Source: Deltaproteobacteria bacterium
GTDB taxonomy: Bacteria; Desulfobacterota; Desulfobacteria; Desulfobacterales; SURF-7
DNA: 5,279 nt
Direction of reading: 5' to 3'
Assembly (NCBI GenBank): GCA_019307665.1
Contig: JAFDJC010000226.1
Span: 1-5,279 of the forward strand
A program made the position numbers and the translations under genes. Numbering within the stretch: position 1 is the stretch's first letter; each line of letters begins with the position of its first letter. Shown here in pieces: positions 1 to 5,279 of the stretch. The notes beneath the pieces were generated by a model, which was not told the DNA's origin, made no database searches, and was given only the letters and a program-made list of their open reading frames with translations.

Positions 1-1
1 G

Positions 2-847
2 GAGCTTAAAGGAAAAGATCTTGTTTATTCGCTTGAAATGCTTACCGATATGGGATTGAATACAAAGGTTAAAGGATCAGAGTACAGCAGCACTGTTCCG
101 AAAAATCACATAATTTTTCAGGATCCTGAACCCGGAGCAAAAATCAAAAAAGATCGTGATGTCCGAATTATTATTTCCAAAGGCACTAAAACCATTATTA
201 TGCCAAGGCTGACAGGCCTCCCGGTTCAACAGGCTAAAATCATTATCGAAGAAAACGATCTTCTGTCCAGTATTGAATCTTATACATTTCATCCAAAATT
301 TAAAAAAGATGAAGTTATAACGCATTTTCCTTTAAACGGTTCGGAAATAAAACGAAACACGCCGATTGACCTGCTGTTGAGTCTTGGTGTGCGGCCTGAT
401 GCATACATTATGCCTGACATGAAAGGGACATCTCTCAACAATGCAATCCTTTTATTGGAAAAATACAACCTTTTAACAGGTCAAGTCACATCTGTCTTTC
501 ATAAGCACAAACCGGACAATATGATTGTTTTACAAAATCCCCGGGCGGGCGATCGGGTACTGGAGGGAAGCAGTGTGGACCTCGTCATCAGTCGCAGGCA
601 TGACCGTGTCGACACTTCATTCCTGAAAGGAGAAACCGGTATCAGGCTTTTCAGGTACAGACTTGAAAACGGTTTTTTAAGAAAACGCATAAGGATCAAT
701 GTTAACTGCTTTGGCATGCAGAACGATTTCTTCAATGAACTTGTAAAACCGGGAAAGGAAATATGGGTTCTTATACCGCGTTTTACAGATGCCACCGTAT
801 TGTTGTATGAAGAAGAAACACTTGTAAAAACAATCGTATTTGACTAA
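2..847 (+). CDS. PASTA-domain protein, 3' part of gene (start outside window)
   Basis: The frame is open from base 2 to the TAA at 845-847. The 281 visible residues begin in the middle of a domain (ELKGKDLVYSLEML), so the ATG at 38 is internal, not the start. Three PASTA domains are visible at about residues 1-61, 66-129 and 136-199. Each shows the family pattern: a P-x-L/M-x-G opening (lost upstream in the first), a helix ending in a 'GL/DL/NL' turn, a Q-x-P or equivalent plus G in the middle, and a closing beta strand (RIIISKG, LLLSLG, LVISRR). An 82-residue tail with no recognised domain follows. PASTA domains are best known as extracytoplasmic peptidoglycan or muropeptide sensors on Ser/Thr kinases and penicillin-binding proteins. 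Here the N-terminus is missing, so a signal peptide, membrane anchor or catalytic domain can be neither shown nor excluded. rpe begins 23 nt downstream on the same strand, which suggests co-transcription. The PASTA assignment is firm; the role is unknown. Confidence 0.88.
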   Translation, partial: ELKGKDLVYSLEMLTDMGLNTKVKGSEYSSTVPKNHIIFQDPEPGAKIKKDRDVRIIISKGTKTIIMPRLTGLPVQQAKIIIEENDLLSSIESYTFHPKFKKDEVITHFPLNGSEIKRNTPIDLLLSLGVRPDAYIMPDMKGTSLNNAILLLEKYNLLTGQVTSVFHKHKPDNMIVLQNPRAGDRVLEGSSVDLVISRRHDRVDTSFLKGETGIRLFRYRLENGFLRKRIRINVNCFGMQNDFFNELVKPGKEIWVLIPRFTDATVLLYEEETLVKTIVFD

Positions 848-860
848 CCTATAAAATAAT

Positions 861-868
861 GGAGAAGG
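861..868 (+). promoter_or_regulatory. Ribosome binding site of rpe, deciding its start
   Basis: GGAGAAGG lies just before the ATG at 871; its GGAG core (861-864) is 6 nt upstream. It overlaps the in-frame ATG at 859-861, which has no purine-rich sequence at a usable distance. The later ATG is therefore the better start. Confidence 0.75.
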
Positions 869-870
869 TA

Positions 871-1524
871 ATGAAAATTATTGCACCATCTATTCTTTCC
901 GCAGATTTTACAAAACTTGGAGAAGAAATTAAAAGTGTTGAAAATGCAGGAGCGGACTGGATACATATCGACGTCATGGATGGGCATTTCGTGCCCAGCA
1001 TTACTTACGGTCCGATTATTGTAGAAGCATCAAAACGGGTAACTTCACTCCCTTTGGACGTGCATTTAATGATCGAAAATCCTGACGCGTCCATACCGGA
1101 TTTCATAAAAGCAGGAGCGGATCTCATTTCTGTGCATGTTGAGGCCTGTGTGCATTTAAACAGAACGATCCAGATGATAAAGGAATCAGGTATTAAAGCA
1201 GGTGTGGCTCTTAATCCTGCAACTTCCATCGATTCAATCGGCTTCATACTCGAATATGTCGACTTTGTTTTAGTAATGAGTGTCAACCCAGGATTTGGAG
1301 GGCAATCATTTATCCCGAATTCGCCGGCAAAAATCAAAGCCCTTAAAAAGGTGATTAAAGACAGGGGCCTTTCAACACTGATCCAGATTGACGGCGGTGT
1401 GAGTCAAAATACAATTAAAGAAATCTCTATGGCTGGAACAGATTCATTTGTCGCCGGCTCTGCTATTTTCGGCAGTGATGATTATAAGAAAACAATCGAT
1501 ATTTTCCGAGAAAAAATATCATAG
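871..1524 (+). CDS. rpe: Ribulose-phosphate 3-epimerase
   Basis: This enzyme interconverts D-ribulose 5-phosphate and D-xylulose 5-phosphate in the cytoplasm (pentose phosphate pathway; also the Calvin cycle where present). The 217-residue product has the normal family length and a full TIM-barrel motif series. It opens with IIAPSILSADF. HIDVMDGHFVP carries His32 and Asp34, LDVHLMI carries His65, and IDGGV carries Asp174. His32, Asp34, His65 and Asp174 correspond to the metal ligands of the family, with the two aspartates acting as the acid/base pair. The loop MSVNPGFGGQSF (about 136-147) and the phosphate-binding segment VAGSAIF (about 194-200) are intact. I start it at 871 because of the Shine-Dalgarno at 861; starting at 859 would add four residues (MEKV) before the usual N-terminus. 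It lies between the PASTA gene and aroQ, with short gaps. No anomaly seen. Confidence 0.96.
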   Translation: MKIIAPSILSADFTKLGEEIKSVENAGADWIHIDVMDGHFVPSITYGPIIVEASKRVTSLPLDVHLMIENPDASIPDFIKAGADLISVHVEACVHLNRTIQMIKESGIKAGVALNPATSIDSIGFILEYVDFVLVMSVNPGFGGQSFIPNSPAKIKALKKVIKDRGLSTLIQIDGGVSQNTIKEISMAGTDSFVAGSAIFGSDDYKKTIDIFREKIS

Positions 1525-1542
1525 AAAAAAATAAATGATAAC

Positions 1543-1547
1543 AGGAG
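1543..1547 (+). promoter_or_regulatory. Ribosome binding site of aroQ, deciding its start
   Basis: AGGAG ends 6 nt before the ATG at 1554. The frame could be opened two codons earlier by a TTG at 1548, but that codon directly abuts this Shine-Dalgarno, so ATG 1554 is preferred. Confidence 0.78.
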
Positions 1548-1553
1548 TTGATA

Positions 1554-2009
1554 ATGAAGCAGCGCAAAATACTGGTCATTCACGGACCTAACTTGAACAT
1601 GCTCGGGAAAAGAGAGCCTGAAATTTACGGAACAACAACACTAGAAGATATCAACAAAGGTCTATCTGAAAAAGCAATTAAATTAGGATGTTCGGTAGAC
1701 ACATTTCAATCAAATCATGAAGGTGATATTGTAGAAAAAATACAAGACACAAAAGGAAAATATGATAGTATTATTATCAACCCTGCCGCCTACACACACA
1801 CTAGTGTCGCCATAAGGGATGCCTTATTGCTTCTGGATATTCCCGTTATTGAAATCCACCTTTCCAACATATACAAGCGTGAGCCTTTTCGCCACAAATC
1901 AATGCTTGCCGATGTTGTCTCCGGACAGATTTCAGGCTTTGGAGCGAACAGTTATTTTCTCGCCCTTGATGCCATTTCAGAACTAATATCGAAGCCATCG
2001 CAGGATTAA
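1554..2009 (+). CDS. aroQ: Type II 3-dehydroquinate dehydratase
   Basis: This enzyme converts 3-dehydroquinate to 3-dehydroshikimate, the third step of the shikimate pathway to aromatic amino acids. Type II enzymes are cytoplasmic, usually dodecameric and work without a Schiff base. The 151-residue length is typical. The N-terminal HGPNLNMLGKREPEIYG carries Arg20 and the catalytic Tyr25 on the mobile loop. FQSNHEG (51-57) follows, then INPAAYTHTS (75-84) with Asn76 and His82, and EIHLSNIYKREPFRHKS (100-116) with the catalytic His102 and Arg113. All expected active-site residues are present. It begins 29 nt after the rpe stop and is the last gene of the plus-strand block. The 37-bp gap after it leads into a convergent gene. 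Confidence 0.96.
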   Translation: MKQRKILVIHGPNLNMLGKREPEIYGTTTLEDINKGLSEKAIKLGCSVDTFQSNHEGDIVEKIQDTKGKYDSIIINPAAYTHTSVAIRDALLLLDIPVIEIHLSNIYKREPFRHKSMLADVVSGQISGFGANSYFLALDAISELISKPSQD

Positions 2010-2046
2010 TAAATGTACAATAGCGATTAAGATCTTTTTTTTCAGA
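2010..2046. other. Convergent intergenic gap with T-run; no clear terminator
   Basis: Only 37 bp separate the aroQ stop from the stop of the minus-strand aminopropyltransferase gene. The gap contains eight T's in a row (2035-2042). A GATCT (2031-2035) can pair with AGATC (2044-2048), but the T-run then sits in the loop and the stem is 5 bp and AT-rich. That is not a normal intrinsic terminator in either direction. Rho-dependent ending or read-through into the opposing gene is possible. Confidence 0.4.
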
Positions 2047-3600
2047 TCAATACATGTCCCATGTCCCTTCATGATAATAACGATAAAGGACAGGGCTCAA
2101 CTCCGTATTAACCCGAATATCATTTGCCTTGTTATCATCCAAAATACCTTTCCCAAAGTGAATCATCGAAATCATGGCATCTTTGTTTAAAAACCGCGTG
2201 TCTATGCCATCAAAATGTAATTGCATTGCCAACGCCCTCAGTCCTTTGTCATCAATTTCCGAATCCTTAACCCCGAGGACCCATCCCCACTCACCCATTG
2301 TTGGAATCTGGTTATGGTAGGCCAATGTTGAAAACCCGGATGCTTTTATGGTTTTCAGAATGCATAAAAACGCTTTTTTTGAAAAATAAGGGCTGCCGGC
2401 CTGCGTTACCATCACACCGTTTTTCTCAAGATGCTTTTTTACCATCCTGTAAAAACTCTCCGAATATACATGCATAAGATCAATCGAATCAGGATCCGGC
2501 AGATCGATAATTACTGTGCTATATAGTTTTGAATCGTTTTTTAAAAAAACCGATGCGTCCTGGTTTACAATTCTAACCATCGCATTTTTCATGGAACCCT
2601 GGTTGATTTCAACAAGCAGAGGATGAGTTTTTGCGATCCCTGTCATAACCGGATCCATATCCACAAGTGTGACAGATGTCGCATCCCCGTGCTTTAATAC
2701 TTCCCTCAGTGCCAGACCATCCCCTCCCCCGAGAATCAGTACACTGCCGGAACCATGGGCAATCGTCATAGCGGGATGAACAAGGGGTTCATGATACTTT
2801 TCTTCATCAAATGTTGAAAACTGCTCCTGTCCATTAATATAAAGCCAATAATAATCTTTCCATCTGGTCATGACAATCTTCTGATAGGTTGTCTGTCTTG
2901 AATATATTACTTTGTCCTTGTATTTCTTTTGTTCCCCGTATCTGATAACCGGCTCTGCAAACAGGGCAAGTGCGGATAGGAATAGAGCCGACAGAACAAA
3001 ACCGGCCACAAGCAATTTCTTTTTTTTAACCAGGGGAAAAAACCGCCACAGTAAAAATGATGCTACCAAAAAATTTATACTTCCCAGAATTATCGGGGTG
3101 TATGTCATCCCAAGATATGGAAGAGCTATAAAAGCAAACAACAGGCCGCCGAAAAGCGCTCCAAAATAATCCTTTTCCATGACCCCTGAAATATTGACCC
3201 TGAGTTCTTCATAATCGTCGTTCAAACGTGTAACAAGTGGAATTTCAAGTCCGATCAGGCATCCGATAATAAATGCCTGTGAATAAATGATCAGACCGGT
3301 ATAGTGCGTAAAGGCTGCCAGACCATAGGCCAGCTCGGCCGATACAGCGCATAATATGGAAAGTAAAAATTCGACAAGAATGAAAACATCGAGTAAATTT
3401 TTTTTAAAAAAACGACTTACATGGCTGCCGAGTCCCATGGCAAAAAGCATGAGAGACATGACAATTGTCCATTGAAATATGGCGTTACCGATCAGATAGG
3501 TTGCAAGAGTGGAAAGAACAAATTCGGCAACTATACCCGCGCATCCGGTTGCGAAGAGTGATGCTTTAAGCGCTATACTTTTGCTTCTGGAGTTATACAC
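2047..3600 (-). CDS. Membrane-anchored spermidine-synthase-like aminopropyltransferase
   Basis: The 517-residue fusion has two halves. Residues 1-217 hold about seven membrane segments (roughly 13-38, 41-62, 69-97, 100-122, 146-164, 166-189, 196-215), including DYFGALFGG (144-152), a hallmark of membrane SpeE-like proteins. Residues about 230-445 are a class I methyltransferase-fold aminopropyltransferase domain: TTYQKI (237-242), INGQEQFSTFDEEKYHE (255-271), the nucleotide-binding GGGDG (291-295), VDMDP (313-317), IIDLPDP (364-370) and QAGSPYF (400-406). The tail ends with VNTELSPVLYRYY, also seen in this subfamily. Soluble SpeE moves the aminopropyl group of decarboxylated SAM to putrescine; here the acceptor is unknown. 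The catalytic half presumably faces the cytoplasm. The GTG at 3600 overlaps the upstream DUF350 stop by 8 nt, so I infer translational coupling. A TTG at 3627 would add nine residues, and neither start has a Shine-Dalgarno. It is last in the minus-strand cassette. The family call is strong; 'spermidine synthase' as the activity is not proven. Confidence 0.9.
   Translation of the reverse strand: MYNSRSKSIALKASLFATGCAGIVAEFVLSTLATYLIGNAIFQWTIVMSLMLFAMGLGSHVSRFFKKNLLDVFILVEFLLSILCAVSAELAYGLAAFTHYTGLIIYSQAFIIGCLIGLEIPLVTRLNDDYEELRVNISGVMEKDYFGALFGGLLFAFIALPYLGMTYTPIILGSINFLVASFLLWRFFPLVKKKKLLVAGFVLSALFLSALALFAEPVIRYGEQKKYKDKVIYSRQTTYQKIVMTRWKDYYWLYINGQEQFSTFDEEKYHEPLVHPAMTIAHGSGSVLILGGGDGLALREVLKHGDATSVTLVDMDPVMTGIAKTHPLLVEINQGSMKNAMVRIVNQDASVFLKNDSKLYSTVIIDLPDPDSIDLMHVYSESFYRMVKKHLEKNGVMVTQAGSPYFSKKAFLCILKTIKASGFSTLAYHNQIPTMGEWGWVLGVKDSEIDDKGLRALAMQLHFDGIDTRFLNKDAMISMIHFGKGILDDNKANDIRVNTELSPVLYRYYHEGTWDMY
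3593..3600 (-). promoter_or_regulatory. Stop/start overlap GTGTATAA (probable translational coupling)
   Basis: Read on the minus strand, GTGTATAA contains both the GTG proposed as start of the aminopropyltransferase gene and the TAA stop of the DUF350 gene. No Shine-Dalgarno precedes the GTG. Re-initiation by ribosomes finishing the upstream gene is therefore the simplest way to translate it. Confidence 0.5.
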
Positions 3601-4438
3601 ACCAGTAAATAATAAATGCAGCCGCAATATATGAAAAGGCTTCGATATAAGCAGCGCCTATATTGGGTGTTTCCTGGCCGACAATTTCATCGGTCAGCTT
3701 CACCGTTGGAAGAAGAATTTTATCGGTAAGAAGCCTTACTACCGGCAATATGACAAGACCGAACAATGAAATCGCGAGATATGGCGGCAAATCTTCTTTC
3801 CATGAAGAAAAATCACCCTGGGCGGCAAGCCCGACAACAATCCCCATTCCGATAACCAAGCCTGCAACACTGACACCGGCCGCAACATTATCTTTTTCTA
3901 TTTCATCATGGACATTGTAAGGGGTTATCAGGTTATAAACCTTCACAGCTATTATAAGGATCAACTGTCCAAGCGCCCAGAAGCCCGTAGTGGTCCAGAT
4001 GTTTCCGCCCTCTCCTGATACAGCGCCAAAAATGATCAGGCCCGACGCGATATTGACGGCACAGATTACCGCTCCGGTTCCCTGGTTCTTGTCCCGAATA
4101 AGCTCATCGGACAACTTAAATTTATAAAGCAATATCTTGTCGCACAGAAACCATGATATATTTAATAGAACAATGCCGAGAGTTCCGTAAATGGAAAGGT
4201 CCAAAATGTCATCGACAATGCTTGTATGAGGGCCGGTCATGGTTCCGCCCAAAGCAAGAACAAGACCGAAATAATACCCTACCATAGCGAGCGCCATTGC
4301 AGGATTGTCTTTCTCAACAAGCTCCTCGGTAAGCTTATATTCCCTGTGAAGGAGATCATTTATAAGTTTGCCGATGAAAAAAATGATGAAAAAAACTGCG
4401 ATAAGAATTATACCTGTTATAAACCTGTCTATATTCAT
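3593..4438 (-). CDS. DUF350-family membrane protein with four hairpin repeats
   Basis: This is a 281-residue, very hydrophobic protein with about eight membrane segments (roughly 5-30, 47-65, 78-104, 120-140, 150-171, 186-206, 219-243, 259-281). They form four helical hairpins. In each hairpin the loop carries a related motif: YKLTEELVEKDN (34-45), FKLSDELIRDKN (107-118), YNVHDEIEKDN (174-184) and VKLTDEIVGQETPN (246-259). A Gly/Ala-rich helix follows each one. This matches DUF350 (the family of E. coli YjfL), here as a double-length copy; the molecular function is unknown to me. The ATG at 4438 lies 2 nt after the lipoprotein stop, with a weak GGGA (4449-4446) inside that gene's end as the likely ribosome site. 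The TAA at 3595-3593 lies within the probable start region of the aminopropyltransferase gene. Such tight packing suggests the three products are made together. No enzyme motif is visible; a transport, channel or scaffold role is only a guess. Confidence 0.85.
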   Translation of the reverse strand: MNIDRFITGIILIAVFFIIFFIGKLINDLLHREYKLTEELVEKDNPAMALAMVGYYFGLVLALGGTMTGPHTSIVDDILDLSIYGTLGIVLLNISWFLCDKILLYKFKLSDELIRDKNQGTGAVICAVNIASGLIIFGAVSGEGGNIWTTTGFWALGQLILIIAVKVYNLITPYNVHDEIEKDNVAAGVSVAGLVIGMGIVVGLAAQGDFSSWKEDLPPYLAISLFGLVILPVVRLLTDKILLPTVKLTDEIVGQETPNIGAAYIEAFSYIAAAFIIYWCV

Positions 4439-4440
4439 CT

Positions 4441-5154
4441 CTATTTCCCGAACCCCCCGGCCCTTCCCCTGAAGCCGCCTCTTGAACGCCCTACTCTACT
4501 TGACACCTTGCCGAAAAACCTGGACCTGGCCGAACTTTGTTTTGATTTAAAGCGAGTATAAAATGACGGCTTCGTTTTTTTAGTGATGGATCCGGAAGAT
4601 CCATATTCTTTATTTCTTCCGAAAAATGGTTTGTGCCTTGATCTGTAGCCCCTGTACACATCGTAATCTCTCATGTATATGGGACGGTACCATCCACCGA
4701 ACATGCTTGAAAAAAGCGCATACTTGCCATACCACTCCCAGAAACGTCCTCCCCGGTCATCCCTCCGCCAATTTCCGTATCTTGAATCACCGACATATGC
4801 ATAACCGGGTGGTGTTGCCTCATTGTTGTATTCACCTTCTTTTTTGGTCACAAGGCACATACCCAGAAACTGTTCATGCATATTATAATAATTTTCAGGA
4901 ACCTCGAGCCAGTCTGTTGTCCACCCGTCCTGTTCCTGAACTACACGGTATTTATGAAAGTATGTTTTAAAAAAATTCCCTTGCTCCTTCATGTCTTCAA
5001 ATAAAATCGAATATGTTGGAATATCTTTCTGAAGCGCCTTTAATTTCTCGATGGGAAGCTCACCGGTTCTAGTTCCGCATCCTGAGAAAAAAAATAAAAA
5101 GGAAAGGAAAAGGACAAAAGTCAACAGTCGTTTAATTGATAAAATCATTTGCAT
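4441..5154 (-). CDS. Putative lipoprotein with basic Gly/Arg-rich tail, DUF350 cassette
   Basis: I do not recognise a named family with certainty. The 237-residue product starts with a lipoprotein signal: basic K8-R9, a hydrophobic stretch (10-23), then the lipobox F-S-G-C with Cys26 as the lipidated residue. Gly27-Thr28 follow rather than an inner-membrane retention Asp, so outer-membrane sorting is likely in a Gram-negative cell. Residues about 45-105 look folded (PTYSILFEDM, YRVV, TDWLEV, EQFLGM). Residues 118-180 are rich in Tyr, Trp, Phe and Arg. From 184 to the end there is no Asp or Glu, 15 of 54 residues are Lys or Arg, and the end is Gly/Arg-rich (GGFRGRAGGFGK). The start at 5154 has AGGAAG 10 nt upstream; an ATG two codons later is possible. 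It is the first gene after the promoter at 5210-5238 and 2 nt from the DUF350 gene. Similar small lipoproteins occur beside DUF350 genes elsewhere (for example DUF4247 or YjfM-type), but equivalence is unproven. Confidence 0.82.
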   Translation of the reverse strand: MQMILSIKRLLTFVLFLSFLFFFSGCGTRTGELPIEKLKALQKDIPTYSILFEDMKEQGNFFKTYFHKYRVVQEQDGWTTDWLEVPENYYNMHEQFLGMCLVTKKEGEYNNEATPPGYAYVGDSRYGNWRRDDRGGRFWEWYGKYALFSSMFGGWYRPIYMRDYDVYRGYRSRHKPFFGRNKEYGSSGSITKKTKPSFYTRFKSKQSSARSRFFGKVSSRVGRSRGGFRGRAGGFGK

Positions 5155-5164
5155 GTATTTATTT

Positions 5165-5170
5165 CTTCCT
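5165..5170 (-). promoter_or_regulatory. Ribosome binding site of the lipoprotein gene
   Basis: Read on the minus strand, AGGAAG lies 10 nt before the ATG at 5154 and 16 nt before the in-frame ATG at 5148. This favours the first ATG, although the spacing is a little long. Confidence 0.55.
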
Positions 5171-5209
5171 TTTTGACTTATTCAACTGCGATGTAACTAA
5201 TGCTAGGAA

Positions 5210-5238
5210 AATATACGCAAAATATCAAAGTGTGTCAA
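5210..5238 (-). promoter_or_regulatory. Near-consensus sigma-70 promoter of the minus-strand cassette
   Basis: Read on the minus strand, the -35 box TTGACA (5238-5233) is a perfect consensus. The spacer is exactly 17 nt (5232-5216). The -10 box TATATT (5215-5210) matches TATAAT at five of six positions. Transcription would start near 5203-5204, giving an untranslated leader of about 50 nt before the ATG at 5154. No other gene lies between, so this should drive the lipoprotein, DUF350 and aminopropyltransferase genes. It suggests fairly strong basal expression unless repressed. Confidence 0.8.
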
Positions 5239-5245
5239 ACTTAAA

Positions 5246-5270
5246 ATTATTCTGGGCTTTTCCTAATAAT
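5246..5270. repeat. Short inverted repeat upstream of the promoter
   Basis: ATTATT (5246-5251) and its reverse complement AATAAT (5265-5270) flank a 13-nt centre, 8 nt upstream of the -35 box. It could be a regulator site or chance in AT-rich DNA. The remaining bases from 5239 to the window end hold no gene that I can see. Confidence 0.25.
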
Positions 5271-5279
5271 CTTTCATGT

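Noticed and set aside
859..870. Upstream in-frame ATG for rpe
   Set aside because: It overlaps the GGAGAAGG that serves the ATG at 871, has no ribosome site of its own, and would add MEKV before the usual family N-terminus.
1005..1337. Minus-strand open frame of 110 codons within rpe
   Set aside because: It is the shadow of a clear rpe gene and has no recognisable protein features.
1548..1553. TTG start two codons before the aroQ ATG
   Set aside because: It directly abuts the AGGAG at 1543-1547, leaving no spacing. ATG 1554 is at the right distance and gives the normal dehydroquinase N-terminus.
2031..2048. Possible bidirectional intrinsic terminator
   Set aside because: The stem is 5 bp, AT-rich, and the T-run is in the loop rather than after the stem. 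I list it only as an intergenic T-run.
2052..2067. Tandem repeat catgtcccatgtccc
   Set aside because: It is a two-copy 7-base repeat that encodes the Gly-Thr-Trp-Asp-Met end of the aminopropyltransferase; chance within coding sequence is sufficient.
2912..3169. Plus-strand 85-codon frame inside the aminopropyltransferase gene
   Set aside because: It is antisense to the membrane segments of a well-supported protein and has no motif or ribosome site.
3601..3627. TTG start at 3627 adding nine residues to the aminopropyltransferase
   Set aside because: There is no Shine-Dalgarno, and the overlap into the DUF350 gene is larger. The GTG at 3600 is more economical, but the choice is not certain.
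4226..4970. Two plus-strand open frames of 111 and 114 codons across the lipoprotein and DUF350 genes
   Set aside because: They are antisense to well-supported genes and have no family motifs. Their composition follows the opposite strand's codons.

Overview
The window looks like chromosomal DNA from an AT-leaning Gram-negative bacterium. A Desulfobacterota (deltaproteobacterial, Desulfobacter-like) origin is my tentative reading. It rests on a PASTA-repeat protein directly followed by rpe, which I associate with that group, and on an outer-membrane-style lipoprotein. Nothing in the window fixes the genus. There are no tRNA or rRNA genes, CRISPR arrays, insertion sequences or phage genes. Six protein genes fill almost all of it, in two convergent blocks.

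Plus strand, bases 2-2009: a probable three-gene operon whose promoter lies upstream of the window. It holds the 3' part of a gene for a protein with three PASTA domains, then ribulose-phosphate 3-epimerase (rpe, pentose phosphate pathway), then type II 3-dehydroquinate dehydratase (aroQ, shikimate pathway). The gaps are short. In both enzyme genes a Shine-Dalgarno sequence points to a start slightly inside the longest open frame. The two enzymes keep their catalytic residues and look like ordinary housekeeping genes.

Minus strand, bases 5238 down to 2047: a compact three-gene cassette under one near-consensus sigma-70 promoter (TTGACA, 17 nt, TATATT; bases 5238-5210). In order of transcription it encodes (1) a lipoprotein with an aromatic/arginine-rich body and a basic, acid-free Gly/Arg tail; (2) an eight-helix membrane protein of the DUF350 type built from four repeats of one helical-hairpin unit; and (3) a seven-helix membrane protein fused to a spermidine-synthase-like aminopropyltransferase domain. 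Genes 1 and 2 are 2 nt apart. Genes 2 and 3 probably overlap by 8 nt (GTGTATAA), so all three products are probably made together. DUF350 proteins, membrane aminopropyltransferases and small lipoproteins recur together in other bacteria, but to my knowledge without an assigned function. This cassette is the most interesting part of the window: a candidate envelope-located system that makes or uses a polyamine-like product.

The two blocks converge on a 37-bp intergenic stretch (2010-2046) with an 8-T run but no convincing terminator. The last 41 bases (5239-5279), upstream of the minus-strand promoter, hold only a small inverted repeat.
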